Assembly (NCBI GenBank): GCA_973895155.1
Contig: OZ316891.1
Coordinates: 18,600,001-18,664,000 of the forward strand
Reading direction: 5' to 3'
DNA: 64,000 nt
Source: Marsupella aquatica
Taxonomy: Eukaryota > Marchantiophyta
Part shown: one piece after another, positions 10,070 to 23,037 of the stretch
Layout: each line of letters starts with the position of its first letter
How positions within the stretch are numbered: position 1 is the first letter of the stretch
The notes under the pieces: model-generated
Told to the model about the DNA's origin: nothing
The model's database searches: none
The model's input: only the letters and a program-made list of their open reading frames with translations
Position numbers and translations under genes: made by a program

Positions 10070-11845
10070 GATTTGAAGCCATTTGGGAGAGTCTTAAGTG
10101 TTTGAAGCATTTTGAGGATAACGCGAGTCTTGCGTAGATATTCGACGCCGGAAAATTTAGATTGTGTTTGCTCACTTTTGTTTATGCTTTAAGCTGGTAA
10201 AGGAGATTTCCTTATCTGAAAGGTGTTTAGGAACCTGGACGTTGGTTGGAGGAATGCCTCTTGCAACTGTGAGATTGTAGATCAACCCTAAACCCAAATC
10301 TCTTTCTGCGCTAGTCTCGCGTAGAGCGTTGAGGTCCTTTTGTTCCTCCGCGATTGTCTTACCCACATCTCGGTGCCAGCTTCCTTGGGTAGTTTGGTTG
10401 GAGTCATCTTCCCAACAGATTTTGAATTCAGTTTTGGCATCAATGGCATTGGTTTGAGGGATGCCTCTTCCAACATCAACTATTTTTGTGAATAATGAAA
10501 AGTTTTCATTTTCAAAATCATGTGCACGTTGTCAATCACTTGCATGATATCTTCAACTCTGATGTATCTCGTTTTTTTGTGTCACCTCTTTCCTAAAACT
10601 TTGGAGGACACGATTATCGCGTAGAGTACACCGAGCAAGTAGACTTGATTTCAAGTTACCCAATAGAGCTCAGCTTAGCGCAGATTCCTTGTCCGACGGC
10701 TGTCTAATCCTTGGGCTCTAGAAATCCCCCCCTTTGGGCCAAGCTTCTGACCCGGAGGCCTTCCTCTTGAGATTTTGTTAACATTGTGAATCATCTATGG
10801 GGTGATTAGAGAGGTCGAGTGATTCACAGAATTGGTCTCTGTCGCTCCTCACTCAGAGAGTTGACACTCTCGAGCGTAGAATATCAGAATTGGAAAGACG
10901 TAGCCCATCCCAGGTCGTGAAAATTAAAATGGGTGAAGGTGAAAGGTCAAAAGTGTTTGGCAAAAAAACATCTGACAGCGAACCTGCCCCCCGGTTGGTA
11001 TCCCAGGCCTTGGAGTTTCAGGCTTCGGGGGGAAGATATCCGGAATTTTACTAACAGAAAGAAAGGGCTCTATAGAAAGTCCCTTGTCATACGCGGAAAG
11101 ATCCGCGATATCTTCGATAGTTAGACCGTTGACCCATCAATCAAGGAATTTATATTATGGAAGAAAAGTTCAATATAAAAAGGGCTCTAGCACATTTGAT
11201 CTTAAATTCCTTCATCTTTGCATCTGTCGATAATAAGGGCAAGCTCCACAAAGATTTGCACTATATAAAATGAGCACTCGATAGGATGAAAGAGAAAATC
11301 GACAGTTTCAATGGACAAGGTGCCCTTTGTGTTCATTCCAAAACTCCAATCTGAAAATTCCAAAACTCTAAACTAAATATTCCAAAACCTCATTTTAGAA
11401 ATTCCAAAACCCCTTCTCTAAATTTCCAAAAAGCACTTTTCAATATTCCATTCTTGGGAAAATTTTCCAGAATTAGTGAAATGTCTGATAGAAGGAACAT
11501 ACGTTATTTCTTGTTCATCTGTGCCTCATTCCTTGGTTTTTATTTACACCCTCACTTTGAGTTCTGCTCTCTCTCTGTTAGAGGCTTCAACCTAGAAGGT
11601 AGCTCACTTTCTAGATTGAAGCCAAGAAAGTGTTGAGGCTTCAATATGCGCTCTCTAATTATTTTGTTTTTTTGGTATTGTTACAACTACCACAAGTAAG
11701 TGTGACACAATACCCACTACTTTGAATGCCCATTCAAGCTTTACTCTTAAATTGATGGTGAGTACCAATTGTGCCCCAGTCCAATTTTACCCCATCCATA
11801 CCAGTGTCCTCAAGTCATGTGAGTCTGAAGATTTCACTCTATCAT
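10070..11845. other. Gene-poor stretch with short repeats and one stem-loop
   Basis: I see no supportable gene. The phrase ATGCCTCTT occurs in two similar contexts at about 10252 and 10460. Positions 11336-11445 hold four or five diverged AATTCCAAAAC units. Positions 11583-11623 form a hairpin with arms GGCTTCAACCTAGAA and TTCTAGATTGAAGCC. Confidence 0.5.
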
Positions 11846-12155
11846 CTTGGGGGTCTCACTCCAAGGGGGTCCCATATTATGCTAGAAGTTTTGGGGGCAT
11901 GCACACCCTAAAACACAAGTAAATAAAACTTTGTAAAGAAAAGTTTTTACCCTAAATTTTGTGAATATTTTTGGAATATTTTCATATATATTTGGTTTCA
12001 AAAACCATATGATTATTAGATTCTCAATATTGGATTAAAAAATTATTATGTTTTTCCACAAAAATGTATAAGTCGTTTAATTACTAAACCCAATAAAAAA
12101 ACCTTCTACTTATTTGCACATGATGGGCCGGAAGAAAAGAAATGAGTACCCCGGG
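11846..12155. mobile_element. 310-bp MITE with imperfect TIRs and 8-bp target duplication
   Basis: The left end is CTTGGGGGTCTCACT and the right end ...GAGTACCCCGGG is an imperfect complement. The flanks carry the exact 8-bp duplication TCTATCAT (11838-11845 and 12156-12163). The interior is AT-rich and resembles the element at 22324-22618 (an ACCCTAAA-like start, repeated TGGAATATT, CACAAAAATGTATAAGTC). It is the same family as the 8849 element by its end sequence. Confidence 0.78.
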
Positions 12156-15100
12156 TCTATCATTCAGGCTTTAGGCTCTTATCTTAGATTTAGATTGTGC
12201 TTTTATTAGATAGATTGCACAACTGACTTGTAGGTACTAAAGAAAATAGCTACTTTACTTCATTTTTCCAATATATAATTAATTTCTACAACTGCCACAA
12301 CTGCTTGAATGTGGTGATACACACACTAGTGGGACTCAAGCTCGATTGGCCAACAGTCTCTTCCCTTCCCCACATGTTGCCTCACACCAATACTTGCCAC
12401 CAAAGTCAAGGTCTCAAGGCTTCACTCTAGACAATAGGCTCTAGACTGTACCTTCAAGAATGTGTATTGGAAGCAACTTGATGTAAACACTGATTTATTG
12501 ATGATGAAAACCTTGTTTTTCTTGTTAGGACCTGGAAAATTTTGTTGGACTTGTGCTGAAATCCACAACACAATCATGTTTCACATCATTTCAAATTATG
12601 CTATCCTGGTCGTCCCTTTGTAGTTGGTACTAACTGCAACCCTGCCAACTGCTTCCAGGAGGCACCAGTAGTTTAGGGTTACTGTTTGAAAATTTAAAAG
12701 ACTCATTACTTGTTATCGTGCAAACTTTGAATGGATAGCATTTTCTTATTGCAATGCATTTATTCAAACTTGAACATGTCGGAGGTCCTGAAGCCAATCA
12801 TTTGGGTAGAGACCCAACTTGCTGTGCAGGTTGGTGTCGTTGAACATAATCATAGTTTTCAAGGTCTTTGTAATGCAACCAGTTTGTAGAGTGTCTCCAC
12901 ACTATTTTATTGGCACCTTGACCCTCATTTCATGTATGGGGTTAACTCAACTGCCTAAGATACTTGGAGTTTCCAGGTAATTGGTCTGGCACCTTGTGGC
13001 AAGGTGCTATACACCCAACCTTAACCTATTTAAAATTGTTGCCCCTCACCCGGCGTGAACATTGGTGGCCCTCTTGCACTCACAGAACTTGAACTTGCCT
13101 AGTGCAGTTGCTGCACCTGTGCTTACATGAACCTCTGCTGTATTCATAATGGGGGAATTGGCCAACCTGGTGTGGGGTTAGTTTAGTAAGGATTTTGATC
13201 ACAACAGACAGTGCCCGTGACAAAAGTCCCTATATATGTAAAGCAGGCCACAGACTTTTCAAGGGTCCTCTTTCTAGGTGTATGCAAATCTGCCCAACCT
13301 GGCACTCCCAACCCTCCCCATATATCCCCGACTCCCTGACTAGACCGTGAAACAGATTTTGTGACCTCACTATTGTCTCTGTGGACAACATTGCTGAGTG
13401 AAATGTTTCAAGGCACAATAAAAATGAGGCATAGACATGTGCTCGACATGTGTTTTGACATGTGACCATACAGGAAAAAAAAGGTCAGTCAGGTACATAT
13501 TTGCTGTTTAGTGAGGGTCAAGATGCACTTATGCAAACTGCCATTTTGGATGCATTTACAAATTAAGAAAATGCCTGTAGTGTTAGGGAACTCCATGCCC
13601 GGCCTATTAGGGAAGCACTAAATGCAATTATTGATGGTAAGCTTAGGCAATTTGGATAACTCAGGGACAACATAGTTTAGATTTCCCCATCATAGTCTTT
13701 TACCTTCCTGTCCCCCTTCCTGTCCCTAAAACTGAAATTGAAGCTTGGATGTACCTCCATGTCTGCCAAAAGGCTCGGATATTTTTACGACCTAAATGGA
13801 CTCCGACAAAACCCTCTCTGCTCATGTCAGTAGTACAAACTTTGCAGATGTCTGAGTGAAATGTGGCAAGAAAATGAGACAATTGCCCCTGAAAATTTGT
13901 AGGTCTCTCAATTCTCACCTACATTTGAGGATATTAATTATAAGCTCATTGGAAAACATTTCCAAGTAGTTTGTGATGAACACAGGAAAATAAGATGCCA
14001 TTGGATATTGAAGGAGATATTGGACCTCAAAGGTACTAGGTGCTAAAATGCTTCTGGAAGCCAAAAGTGAGTGATGGGTGATCTTTAAGAATTAATAACC
14101 CGCTCCCAATTCATCTTAAGAAAAGTTAGATATATTTGAGGATATATTAGAATTGTTGGAAAGATCTCTCCAAGTGACTTCCAACAAGCTCAGAGCCAAT
14201 TTAGCTGAACTGTCCATGGTGTTTGCACGGGGGTTTGCATGGTTCATGAGCTAGGTCCATGGGAGCATCACTGTCCCCACAACTAGTCAGTATTACTAAC
14301 CTCAAATAAATTTAATTACCAAATTGCTCCCCATTTTTTGTAGGTGTGTTGACTTAACAAGACTAGACTAACCTGCGAGACATGTAATTGGTGTGGACCA
14401 GGCAAGCGTGGTAGCCCATAATTTGTCCAAGCTAATCAATACCAAGTGTAATTGTCAGGGATATGAGAGTGACCAAAATTGGGTTGTTTTTGCTTGTACA
14501 TAGACAATAGCCTGGACAACAGTCTACATCCGCATTCTAGTGAGTTTTGGAGATAAATTGTACAACACAAAGTAGCAGAGAACCAATCCACAACAATTCC
14601 AAATAAACAACATTTTGAGGTCTCACTTTCTGCAAAAAAACACATCATGTGTGATGAAGATTACTTTACTGGTCCTTAGAGAAGACTTTATAAAACCTTT
14701 GTGAAAGAAGTTTAGATTCTTTTAAATTCAATTCTGAGGCTTATAAGAAAGATAGAGCTTTTTAAACCAGGTTTTGGAATATTCAAATTAATAGGGATAA
14801 ACACAATTTAGGGTGTGAAAGGACTCAGAACCTTCCAGGGTGATGAAGGCTCCATATAGTGAAATCCCAAGCATTCACACCAACATAGAGATATGTGGGT
14901 CACCCTGTCAGTGCGGTTACATCGACAGCTGTGATAAGAAGTCCACAGTGCATAATCCTATGCATTAGCCATAGCCTTGCACACCCCTACATACTCTTAC
15001 TTCCTCTCCTCTCTCGTACTAGTAAAGACTGATCTCCGAGTGTTTGCACAATGATTTGCTATTCAAGGACATAAGCCCTCTCCAATAGTCAAAGCTCAAC

Positions 15101-16319
15101 TGCCCTTAACTGTGGTTAACCAACACTCCAGTTAACCCATCCAGACACTAAGGTTAAGTACCAACAAGTGTTTGATGAAAGAACCTGGTCCAGGGTGAAG
15201 GTACAGTAGGAGAGGGTTAGCACAGGCAAATTGCAAGCCTAGATGGGGGCAGCCGATAAATGAAATTAGTTTTGACTGCACGCTTGGAGTATCCTAGTCC
15301 AAACACACCTGCTTGAAGTATCCCCAGTCCAAACACACGTGAGGGGAGACCAAAATTAGTAATTTCTAGTAATTTTCAGGCCAAGTTTTTCCGCAAACTT
15401 TAAGAATAGGATAATTTCCTGGTTCTTATAATGCCCTGAAAAACACGGGCGACAACCCAAGTTTTGAGGGCATTATTCTCATAATGCCAGTAACTAGGAC
15501 ATTAATGTACGTAAAACTTGAGTGATTTTTTGGTAACAAACAAGAAAAGTGAATGTCCGAATAGAAAATCCAAGCAAAAGTGCCTGCAATTGGCCAAAGG
15601 CATGAAAGAAGTTCAAAACAAATCTTGTGATTTTGATACAAGGTTATTATGTAATTTTATTTGGTAACACTATTTTTGGGTTTTACCTTTCCTATTTTTG
15701 TGATACTTCACACAATGCCCTCCTCAAAAGAAAGGAAGCTGTATGGAAAATTAATGCACTCAAAAATACAAAGAGAAAAATCATTAAAAAAATTATAGTT
15801 TGCCCAAAGAGGCATGACTTTGTGGTAGCTCACTTGAATGAGTAGAGACTAATAGGTATTGGGTTCCGCTATTGTGGGCTGACTCTTCCCAACTATTGTG
15901 GCCGACTCTTCCCTTTCTATGAGGTTTCACAGATTTCCCTTAAAAATTATTATAAAAATAAATAAAAATCTTTATGCTTTGAGACACTCGTGAGAGGAAA
16001 CCAAAACTAGTAATTTTTGGACCAAGTTTTCCACAAACTTTAAGGTTTGAGACGCTATAGTACCTCCTTGTATCGTTGTACCTGTTGCTCCGGTACTTCA
16101 GTGATCGGTCACCGGTGATGGCCAGTTGCTTTCGAATTGTGTGGGCCGTCAAACAAACTCAAATTGAATAATAATAGATAATGCGATTGATGAGCAGTGT
16201 AAATGAATGGCTCTCTCGCTTGCAGCAATGCATCCTGTGGCAAAGCCGGCTCTGGGGCCGTAACAGCCGCCGAAAGCACCCGGCTACCCGATTGCATCGA
16301 TAAGATTGATGCTGTGGAG
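12156..16319. other. 4.2-kb gene-free, AT-rich intergenic DNA
   Basis: I see no gene, RNA gene or clear transposon terminus. Short open frames here (for example 13230-13469, 13700-13918, 14436-14648, 15426-15641) lack recognisable motifs and sit in sequence with frequent stops. The sequence AACTAGTAATTT..CCAAGTTTT..CCGCAAACTTTAA recurs in variant form at about 15355-15405 and 16000-16045, a diverged duplication. Confidence 0.5.
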
Positions 16320-16797
16320 TGAGGGACAAAACAATTACACTACAATCCCGGATTTCAGTGGATAGCTTTCTTGGAACGACCGCCTACGTGCAATCGCACT
16401 CTTCTCACTCTCACGGATTGTGTTGATCAGAAAGATATTGGGTTGAGACAACAATTCCACCACAATCCTTTACTTTATTCCAAGCTTTTCTAGGAAAGGC
16501 CCTCAACACTGACGTCTCGGCTCATGGACTGTATTGACGAGAATGGTGATGGGATGAAGGTGTGGAAATCCCACCATAATCCCAAGTTTGTATAGTACAG
16601 CTTTTCTTGAATCCCACCATAATCCGACGTGCAATTCCACTCGGCTCACAGATTGTATGATGAGAATGATGTTGGAATGAGGGAGAGGACACTTATAACG
16701 CAATCTCGGGTTTTACTGTATAGCCTTTCTTGGACACGACCGATCACCGACGTGCAATTCCACTCGGCTTATGGATTGTCCTGATGAGAGCTTACTC
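16320..16797. repeat. Degenerate tandem repeat, unit roughly 130-140 bp
   Basis: Several copies share the order GACGTGCAATTCCACTCGG, a GGATTGT..TGATGAGA block, a CCACAATCC block and a TTTCTTGGACACGACCG block, at about 16370, 16440-16570, 16630-16740 and 16750 onward. The left arm of the large inverted repeat begins inside the last copy, at 16764. Confidence 0.65.
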
Positions 16798-17026
16798 CTT
16801 GTTTAGAATGGTCGTGATTTTGCAAAACTTGGAGACTTTCTCTTCTCACAAGTTTCTTAGAAACTCATGTCACCTGACAAGTGATAACTTCACGTTGTAA
16901 TAACCACCTCTGAAACTGTTACCATGCAGCGACAATCCCCGCTCAAAGTGTGTTGCAATGCAATACATATCATAAGAAGGGGTCTTCGACAGCAATGTCC
17001 ATCATTTACCCGCAGAAAGATTTACA

Positions 17027-18957
17027 CTACTTAGAGATCAAGCTCACAATCCACACTGAAGAGTCTAACCGGAGATATTGAGGGTTCCTCGTCACCTTCT
17101 TCTTGATAAGTTCCTCATACCGTTCCCACATCACCTCCACAAGCTCATTGCCAAAATAAGCTTGGAAAACATTATCCGTCACAGATTTGAAAATGCCCAT
17201 CACCCTTTTAGATATTTCACTAGCATTTGAGGTTGCAAAGAATTCAGCGGCACTGATTTCATATCTGTGCAATTTAGCTGTCAACACAGTAAACAAAGAA
17301 GCACAAGATGCTAGTGCTTCGTCTACATCTTCAATTGTACGGGAATAGATTGGAATGCTGAATGCATCACGCTTTTGCTCAGATAGGAGGCCCTGTAAAG
17401 AGGTATGTGATTGATTTAGCGGCCAAGGTAGCCTCAGAGTATCACTATTGAAAACGAAAGGAAGAAAACAATTTAAAAGATTAGCAATGAAATCCCACGA
17501 ACTTGAATCTAAAGTGCAAAGTACGAGTGACCCCCGAATAACCTTGATCGCATGCATGAATTCCGAAAGATCTGGGTCATACTTATTATGAAGGACCTTG
17601 GCTGGTACTGTGAGGTCCCCATGAACGAGTGAGAAGACTAAGCGGTAGAAAATCATTGCTCTATCATGACGTGCAAGCTCAACTACCGAAGACTTTTCAA
17701 GTTCATAAGAATCCTTACGAGAATCACAGACTTAGAGAAAATGCATGAGTGGGTCCTTGCAACTGCGTACCTCCGCGCTTAGCTCACTCCAGACTTCATC
17801 GAGATCCGCCGAAAATGCATCCACAAGATCATCCATGGTAGAATTTGGCTCCGGGGCTGATTTCCCCATAAACACCATAAACAACAATCCTCCTGAAACC
17901 AGCTCTGTTGATCTAACTAGGAGAAAGTTCCTCAGGTCCAAGGAGGCTTGTGGTTTAAAAGTTTCTGGTATAGAGCGCGATGTAGGAAACTGCCTTATCC
18001 GTCTGCTTCCTCGTCCATCTGCAGAGTTCTGCAAATCATAATTCCATTAAGCTTTATAGTCAAACTTCCAATCAGGATAAGCAATCGACATCGTTTTGAG
18101 TGGTTGCAGAGCTGCCTTACGATCCATGAGTATGTCTAATGCTTTCAAGGACAAGCTTGACGGGAGTAATCACTATCGCTGCTGTTTGTCGTTTCACCTA
18201 GAGCAAGAGATTCACTCTGTCTCTGTTTTCCTAAACCAATTTCATCACTAACGATGAAGAGTGTATCGGCATCTACATCAGTCCAAAGCGGAGTCCATTC
18301 AACAGTGTGCATAAACAGTCAACCAGAAAATCCTTTGCTCAATAGGGATTCGGATGTAAACGAACACAAGCGAATAGCCTGATGAGGATGACAAACCTCA
18401 GAGAGCCAATGAAGACCGCTGGACGAATGGAAGACATGGACAGATGACCGAGGAAAAAGACGGCCAAAATAGGAACCTGGCACTCCAGATGCGAAGAAAT
18501 TCTGCGCTCTAGGATCATTGCCTAAGTGCTGGAACAGAGTATTGAAGTCATTACTGGTCAGATCATTAAAATATGCTTGGAATTCAGTATCTTGGGGCAA
18601 CCTGTGTCTCAGTTTCTCAACCATGAAAGATACAATGTTGACGGCGTTAGGACCCGAAGAGCTGCCGAGATCTGCCAAGATCATTGGGCTTTCCTTAGAG
18701 GGAAGAGTCACTCGTTCGAGCGCTTCACCGAGAACTAACTGCGACACTTGCTCGACGAATGAGCCTTGCAATTTCGAATTCCGACTGTAGCTCTCTTTCC
18801 CATCTCCGCTAACCATGGCGAAAACGTTCTGACGAGGTTCTCCTGTCTGGTCCACCAAGTACAAGCCATCACCAGGACCACCAGTCCTACCCTGATGACT
18901 TGCCTCCGTAATCACTCCATCCTGAGTTCTTTCCGCAGCCATCGTCGTGATATTCAT
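17027..18957 (-). CDS. SABATH-family carboxyl methyltransferase, left copy
   Basis: Three exons on the minus strand: 18957-18397, 18028-17771 and 17392-17027, with GT-AG introns, all in phase 0, giving about 394 residues, close to the usual 360-390 for the family plus an N-terminal extension. The SAM-binding motif ADLGSSSGPN is at residues 95-104, FNDLTSNDFNTLF at 130-142, GVPGSYFGRLFP at 158-169 and VHVFHSSSGLHWLSE at 173-187. Gln64 and Trp184 correspond to the residues that hold the substrate carboxylate in known members. The family transfers a methyl group from SAM to small carboxylic acids such as salicylate, jasmonate or indole acetate; the substrate here cannot be told. The only residue difference seen from the right copy is Ser versus Tyr in the last exon (EISKRV versus EIYKRV). 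Met6 is an alternative start. Confidence 0.85.
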
Positions 18958-19323
18958 GCACGCCCTGTGTTTGTTCTATTTGACGAGACTCTTTGGTGCA
19001 CACAAATGTGCAAACCAAGAGAGCAGAACTCACGTGTAAGGTTGAAAAAAGCGATGGTTTCATAATCAACTTTCGAGACTTCCAACTTACCGGTGCAACA
19101 TAATCAGTACTCAAGCAGCATAAGAGAATTGCATCTGGATTCCCCTTTCGCTTTATACCGATTACACATACTTGCATAACCAACCTTTCCCGAAGAAAGA
19201 TTCCCATAGGGATGATCGAACAAGGCAACTGAAGACCGACTGGTCAATGAGTACGCTCGGCTACGCTGCAGTGAAACAAGCTCTTCATCAAACAATAATT
19301 CTGCACATCAATTGTTGACTCAC

Positions 19324-19385
19324 ATCCGCACGGAGGTATTCTATGTTGCGTCCGCACGGAGGTATTCTCATCCGCACGGAGGTAT
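19324..19385. repeat. Triple GAATACCTCCGTGCGGA repeat upstream of the left SABATH gene
   Basis: Three copies of the 17-bp sequence (read on the minus strand) lie about 370-430 bp upstream of the left ATG; the mirrored set is at 28547-28608 upstream of the right gene. Clustered identical short repeats in a 5' flank could be regulatory, but I know of no matching factor. Confidence 0.5.
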
Positions 19386-20544
19386 TCTATGTTGCGAGCA
19401 AACAGTAGATTTTGATAGCTAGACAATAATGGTTCCAATTTTTTGCTTTTTGGTGACTTTTACATTTTTTGTGTTTTTTTAAAGGCTGCAAATGGCTAGC
19501 TCGCTAGCAAAAAGGGAGTCCCCAAAAGAGATGTTACCAGCCAGGTAGTTGATAACAGCAAGGTAGTTGATAGGGAGGTAATTGCATGTAGAAAAATAGG
19601 GGTCATGCAAGAATTTTTTCTGCTGGTGCGAGGAAAAATTTTACTGTTTGCTCACACGTTACAATTACCCATCCGCACGACAGATTTTCGTTTCACGTCA
19701 GCTAATTTCGTTCCAATCTAGTTGCAAGGTTTCAGGATATTACTCTCCCTGAATCTGTTATGCAATGGAGTCTTTCATATGCAAGGGCTCGTACTCTAAT
19801 CGAACCTGAGTGCTGTAGCAATAGTATCTGATGGTATCTGGCAGTGCTGCATATGAGAGTCTCCAACTGTGTACGCTTACTGTATACATTACCCTGGACC
19901 CAAACCCAAACCGGGGGACCGGCTTTCTAAACCGGAGAGTCCGGGGGAGCGCAAGACCAGGCCGGGAAGGGGTCCGGGAGAAGTCAGGACCAGTTGGGGA
20001 ATAAAGAGGAATATGCATCATTTGACCCCTTTCTGAGCTGTAATGTGATGAGTTTCAGTGTCAGGCAACACATAAACTTGCCAGTAAGCTCAACCCGGGC
20101 TTACTGGGTTTGGTCAACATAGCATTATAGTAGACCCCAATAACCAGTGGAGATACTCCATTGCGACTAGTACTTTGCAAAGCTACACCTTTATTGTCAG
20201 TGTGAGATATGAAAGGAGCAAAAAGGAGGAACTTCATTAACCACGGCTTACAGGTGCTGTCCATTTTTTTCAGGGCATTGCAAAATGAACTTCCTTGGTT
20301 TTCTCTTAGCAAATTTCAGGTATTAATGGAGAAAAATGATTCAGAGAGAGAAATCCCTGTAATGTCATTAAATGTGCCTTGGTTCTCTCCCACTACCTAC
20401 CAGAAACCCACCCCGCGTTTTAACGTTTTGGCTAAGGTCCCTGACACTTTTTCAGGCCAGACTCTTTCTCTAAATGCTGTCGCTGCCCCTGCCCGCCTTT
20501 CAATTACTTGGATCACGAGGAAGCTAGCAGAGTCAACAGAAAAG

Positions 20545-21200
20545 TCAACCATTCTTAGTTTTGTAACTTTCTATAATGATAAAACAATATCAATCTTTGG
20601 AATACAAACAACAATAAATTTATCGCAACTTTCATTCCTCCTTATATTTTGGGTACTCCTGGTTGGTCTCTCGAGGTTAGATCCATTAGCACGAGGTTTT
20701 GAGTAAAAACTATTATCCCTATTATTATCTTGTATTGAAAGATAATATAGACAACATAACACCGCTGTTAGATTGGGCTCATTGAGGGCTTCAAAATGAG
20801 TCCAAACATGACTATCTATGTAAATCCACAAATAACATGTCAACCATTTTTAGTTTTGTAATTTTCTATAATGATAAAACAATATCAATCTTTGGAATAC
20901 AAACAACGATAAATTTATCGTAACTTTCATTCTTCCTTATATTTTGGGTACTCCTGGTTGGTCGCTCGAGGTTAGATCCATTAGCATGAGGTTTTGAGTA
21001 AAAAATATTGTCCCTATTATTATCTTGTATTGAAAGATAATATGGACAACATAACATCGCTATTAGACTGGGCTCATTGAGGGCTTCAAAATGAGTTCAA
21101 ACATGACTATCTATGTACACCCACAAACAACATACCAACAATTCTTAGTTTTGTAACTTTCTATAATGATAAAACAATATCAATCTTTGGAATCTATCGG
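20545..21200. repeat. Direct repeat of about 290 bp, two copies plus a partial third
   Basis: The sequence beginning TCAACCATTCTTAGTTTTGT at about 20547 recurs at about 20838 with scattered changes and begins a third time at about 21137 before breaking off. Each full copy contains AATAAATTTATCG, the same palindromic core as the adjoining 56-bp repeat. The mirrored set lies in the right arm (about 26732-27387). Confidence 0.75.
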
Positions 21201-21224
21201 AGACACACTTCTAGTTTAGCCTGA

Positions 21225-21560
21225 CTCATGTAGAAGTCATGTCTTCTAGGTCAATCTTTGCAATTTATCGGAGTCTCAAATAATCCTTAATCCATTAGAT
21301 GAATGGAGACTCTGATAAATTTATCGGAGTCTCAAATAATCCTTAATCCGTCAAAGGAATGAAGACTCTGATAAATTTATCGGAGTCTCAACTAATCCTC
21401 AATCCGTCAAAGGAATGTCAACTCCGATAAATTTATTGAAGTCTCAAATAATCCTTAATCCGTCAAAGGAATGAAGACTCCGATAAATTTATCGGAGTCG
21501 ACTCAAATAATCCTTAATCCGTCAAAGGAATGAAGACTCTGATAAATTTATCGGACCTTG
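21225..21560. repeat. 56-bp tandem repeat with a GATAAATTTATC palindrome
   Basis: About six units, each with the palindrome (C)CGATAAATTTATCGG followed by AGTCTCAAATAATCCTTAAT and CCGTCAAAGGAATGAAGACT. Further isolated copies of the palindrome are at about 21660 and 21754. The mirrored array is at about 26372-26707. The repeat sits at the inner end of the arm, where the gap and the arm junction also fall. Confidence 0.8.
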
Positions 21561-21788
21561 AATATAGTATATGGAATGATTGCTCACTCCTATAATTCTA
21601 TTTGATGTTCTTCAAACATATTCAATTCTTCAAAGGAATGCAACTGAGGAATGCAAAATGCGATAAATTTATCGCAATCCGCTCGGGTCAGGACATTGCC
21701 ACCAAATGACAAGTCAACCTTACATAGATGTTACTCGAACTGGAATTGTAGTTCCGATAAATTTATCGGGTTCTCTAGAGAAAGAGTC

Positions 21789-22239
21789 AAGTCTCTTGTG
21801 AGGAATGTAAGACTTGATAGGAGTCCAGTATTCGCTCTGAGTGAGGTGTTGTTTGCTCCGGAAAAAATAAACCTTTTATGGGCAGCCACTCCTCTTTATA
21901 TAGGGGATGCTCTAACCATGGTTACTTTTCCCCGTTAACCATGGTTACATTTGCACTAACCCGGGTTAGTACGTGGTCGACCCTCGATTACGTGGTTCGG
22001 ACCAATTTACTCACAATTCGGACTTTTTCACAGACCGAATGTAAAACCCGATGCACGTATCGCTCCTTGCATTCCTGCGGCGATGCAATGTAGGCAACTC
22101 GTGTTTTTTCAATTTTTTCGGCAGTTTTATCGGAGATTGCAATGTTGCTGTAGAAAAAAATGGAATCGAGCTAAACGAGAAGTGTGTCACACTTCTTGGT
22201 CGGTCCGAAATCGTGTTTACATTGAGTTTTTGAAGAAGA
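21789..22239. other. Unique spacer next to the left arm
   Basis: This is the first single-copy sequence inside the inverted repeat. It contains TTTATATAGGGG at about 21894-21905 (TATA-like) and two copies of AACCATGGTTAC about 23 bp apart (from about 21915). I see no gene. Confidence 0.4.
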
Positions 22240-22323
22240 GTTGTAAGGATGAGACCTCTGCATATTGTGAGAGGTTTCTTTTGGTGAAATATTGGGAGAT
22301 GGTGGTGCAAGTATTATCTGGGG

Positions 22324-22618
22324 CTCGGGGGTCTCACTATATGGATGTCACCCCATCCCCTATGACTTTTTTAGGCCTCGGACCCCCTAAAATGTAAGAA
22401 AAAAATTATTTTTCAACCCCTATAAATTTGGAATATTCTTGGAATATTCTAAAAATTTGGTTAGAAAGACCCTAATGTTCTTATAAGTCCCAAAATTGAA
22501 TTTAAAAGACCCTATTGTTTCTCTACAAAAATTCTTAAGTCTTCCCTTCAAACCAATAAAATGACCATATCCTTCGTCGCACTTGATGTGCCATTTTTGT
22601 GGAAATGAAACCCCCGAG
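22324..22618. mobile_element. 295-bp MITE with 8-bp target duplication
   Basis: The left end CTCGGGGGTCTCACT and right end ...GAAACCCCCGAG are near-complementary. The flanks carry the exact duplication ATCTGGGG (22316-22323 and 22619-22626). The interior resembles the element at 11846-12155. It is inserted in fragment B of the DUF7869-like transposase. Confidence 0.85.
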
Positions 22619-22750
22619 ATCTGGGGAGCTTACAATTGAAGGGGAGGCAGAACATTTAATATAGTTGGCATTATTTGACATATGAGTTCTGGCCAAAAAC
22701 CAACCACGAAACTGGTTACAAGGTGAATAGTACAGGAGCCTAGTAGTAGT

Positions 22751-23037
22751 CTCGGGGGGTTAACTATCAAAACTCTTAGGAACCACGTGCGATCCAAAAT
22801 AGGTATTTTTGACAGATTTTAACTAAATTTTTAAAAAGCGTAGGAGGCAAAAGAAGGTATTATAAACTCATGTTTATAGAATATTCTTTAATATATACCC
22901 TTTATAAAGTAAAATAGGTTAGAAATATTGAAAATAGAGAATATTCTTGGAATGTTTTCTTTATAAAATAGGTCTATTTATATTAGGCTAGGATCGCATG
23001 TAGTACCCCAAAATATACACTTAGTTAACCCCCCGAG
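22751..23037. mobile_element. 287-bp MITE, GGGGGGTTAAC subfamily
   Basis: The ends CTCGGGGGGTTAACTA and its exact complement form a perfect 16-bp TIR. The flanks carry GTAGTAGT on both sides (22743-22750 and 23038-23045), which is low-complexity but exact. It shares only the outer CTCGGGGG with the other three elements, so it is probably a related subfamily. It is inserted in fragment B, 130 bp from the previous element. Confidence 0.82.

Larger units (their letters stand above)
16764..21788. repeat. Left arm of a 5,025-bp inverted repeat
   Basis: Every position x in this arm pairs with 47932-x on the other strand (right arm 26144-31168). The same offset holds for all features I compared across the arm, so I see no insertion or deletion between the arms. 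I noticed three substitutions: 17211/30721, 21718/26214 and 21751/26181. The arm holds a SABATH gene, its 5' flank, and an inner repeat-rich part. It ends at the junction ...CTAGAGAAAGAGTC, after which the two arms diverge. Confidence 0.95.
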
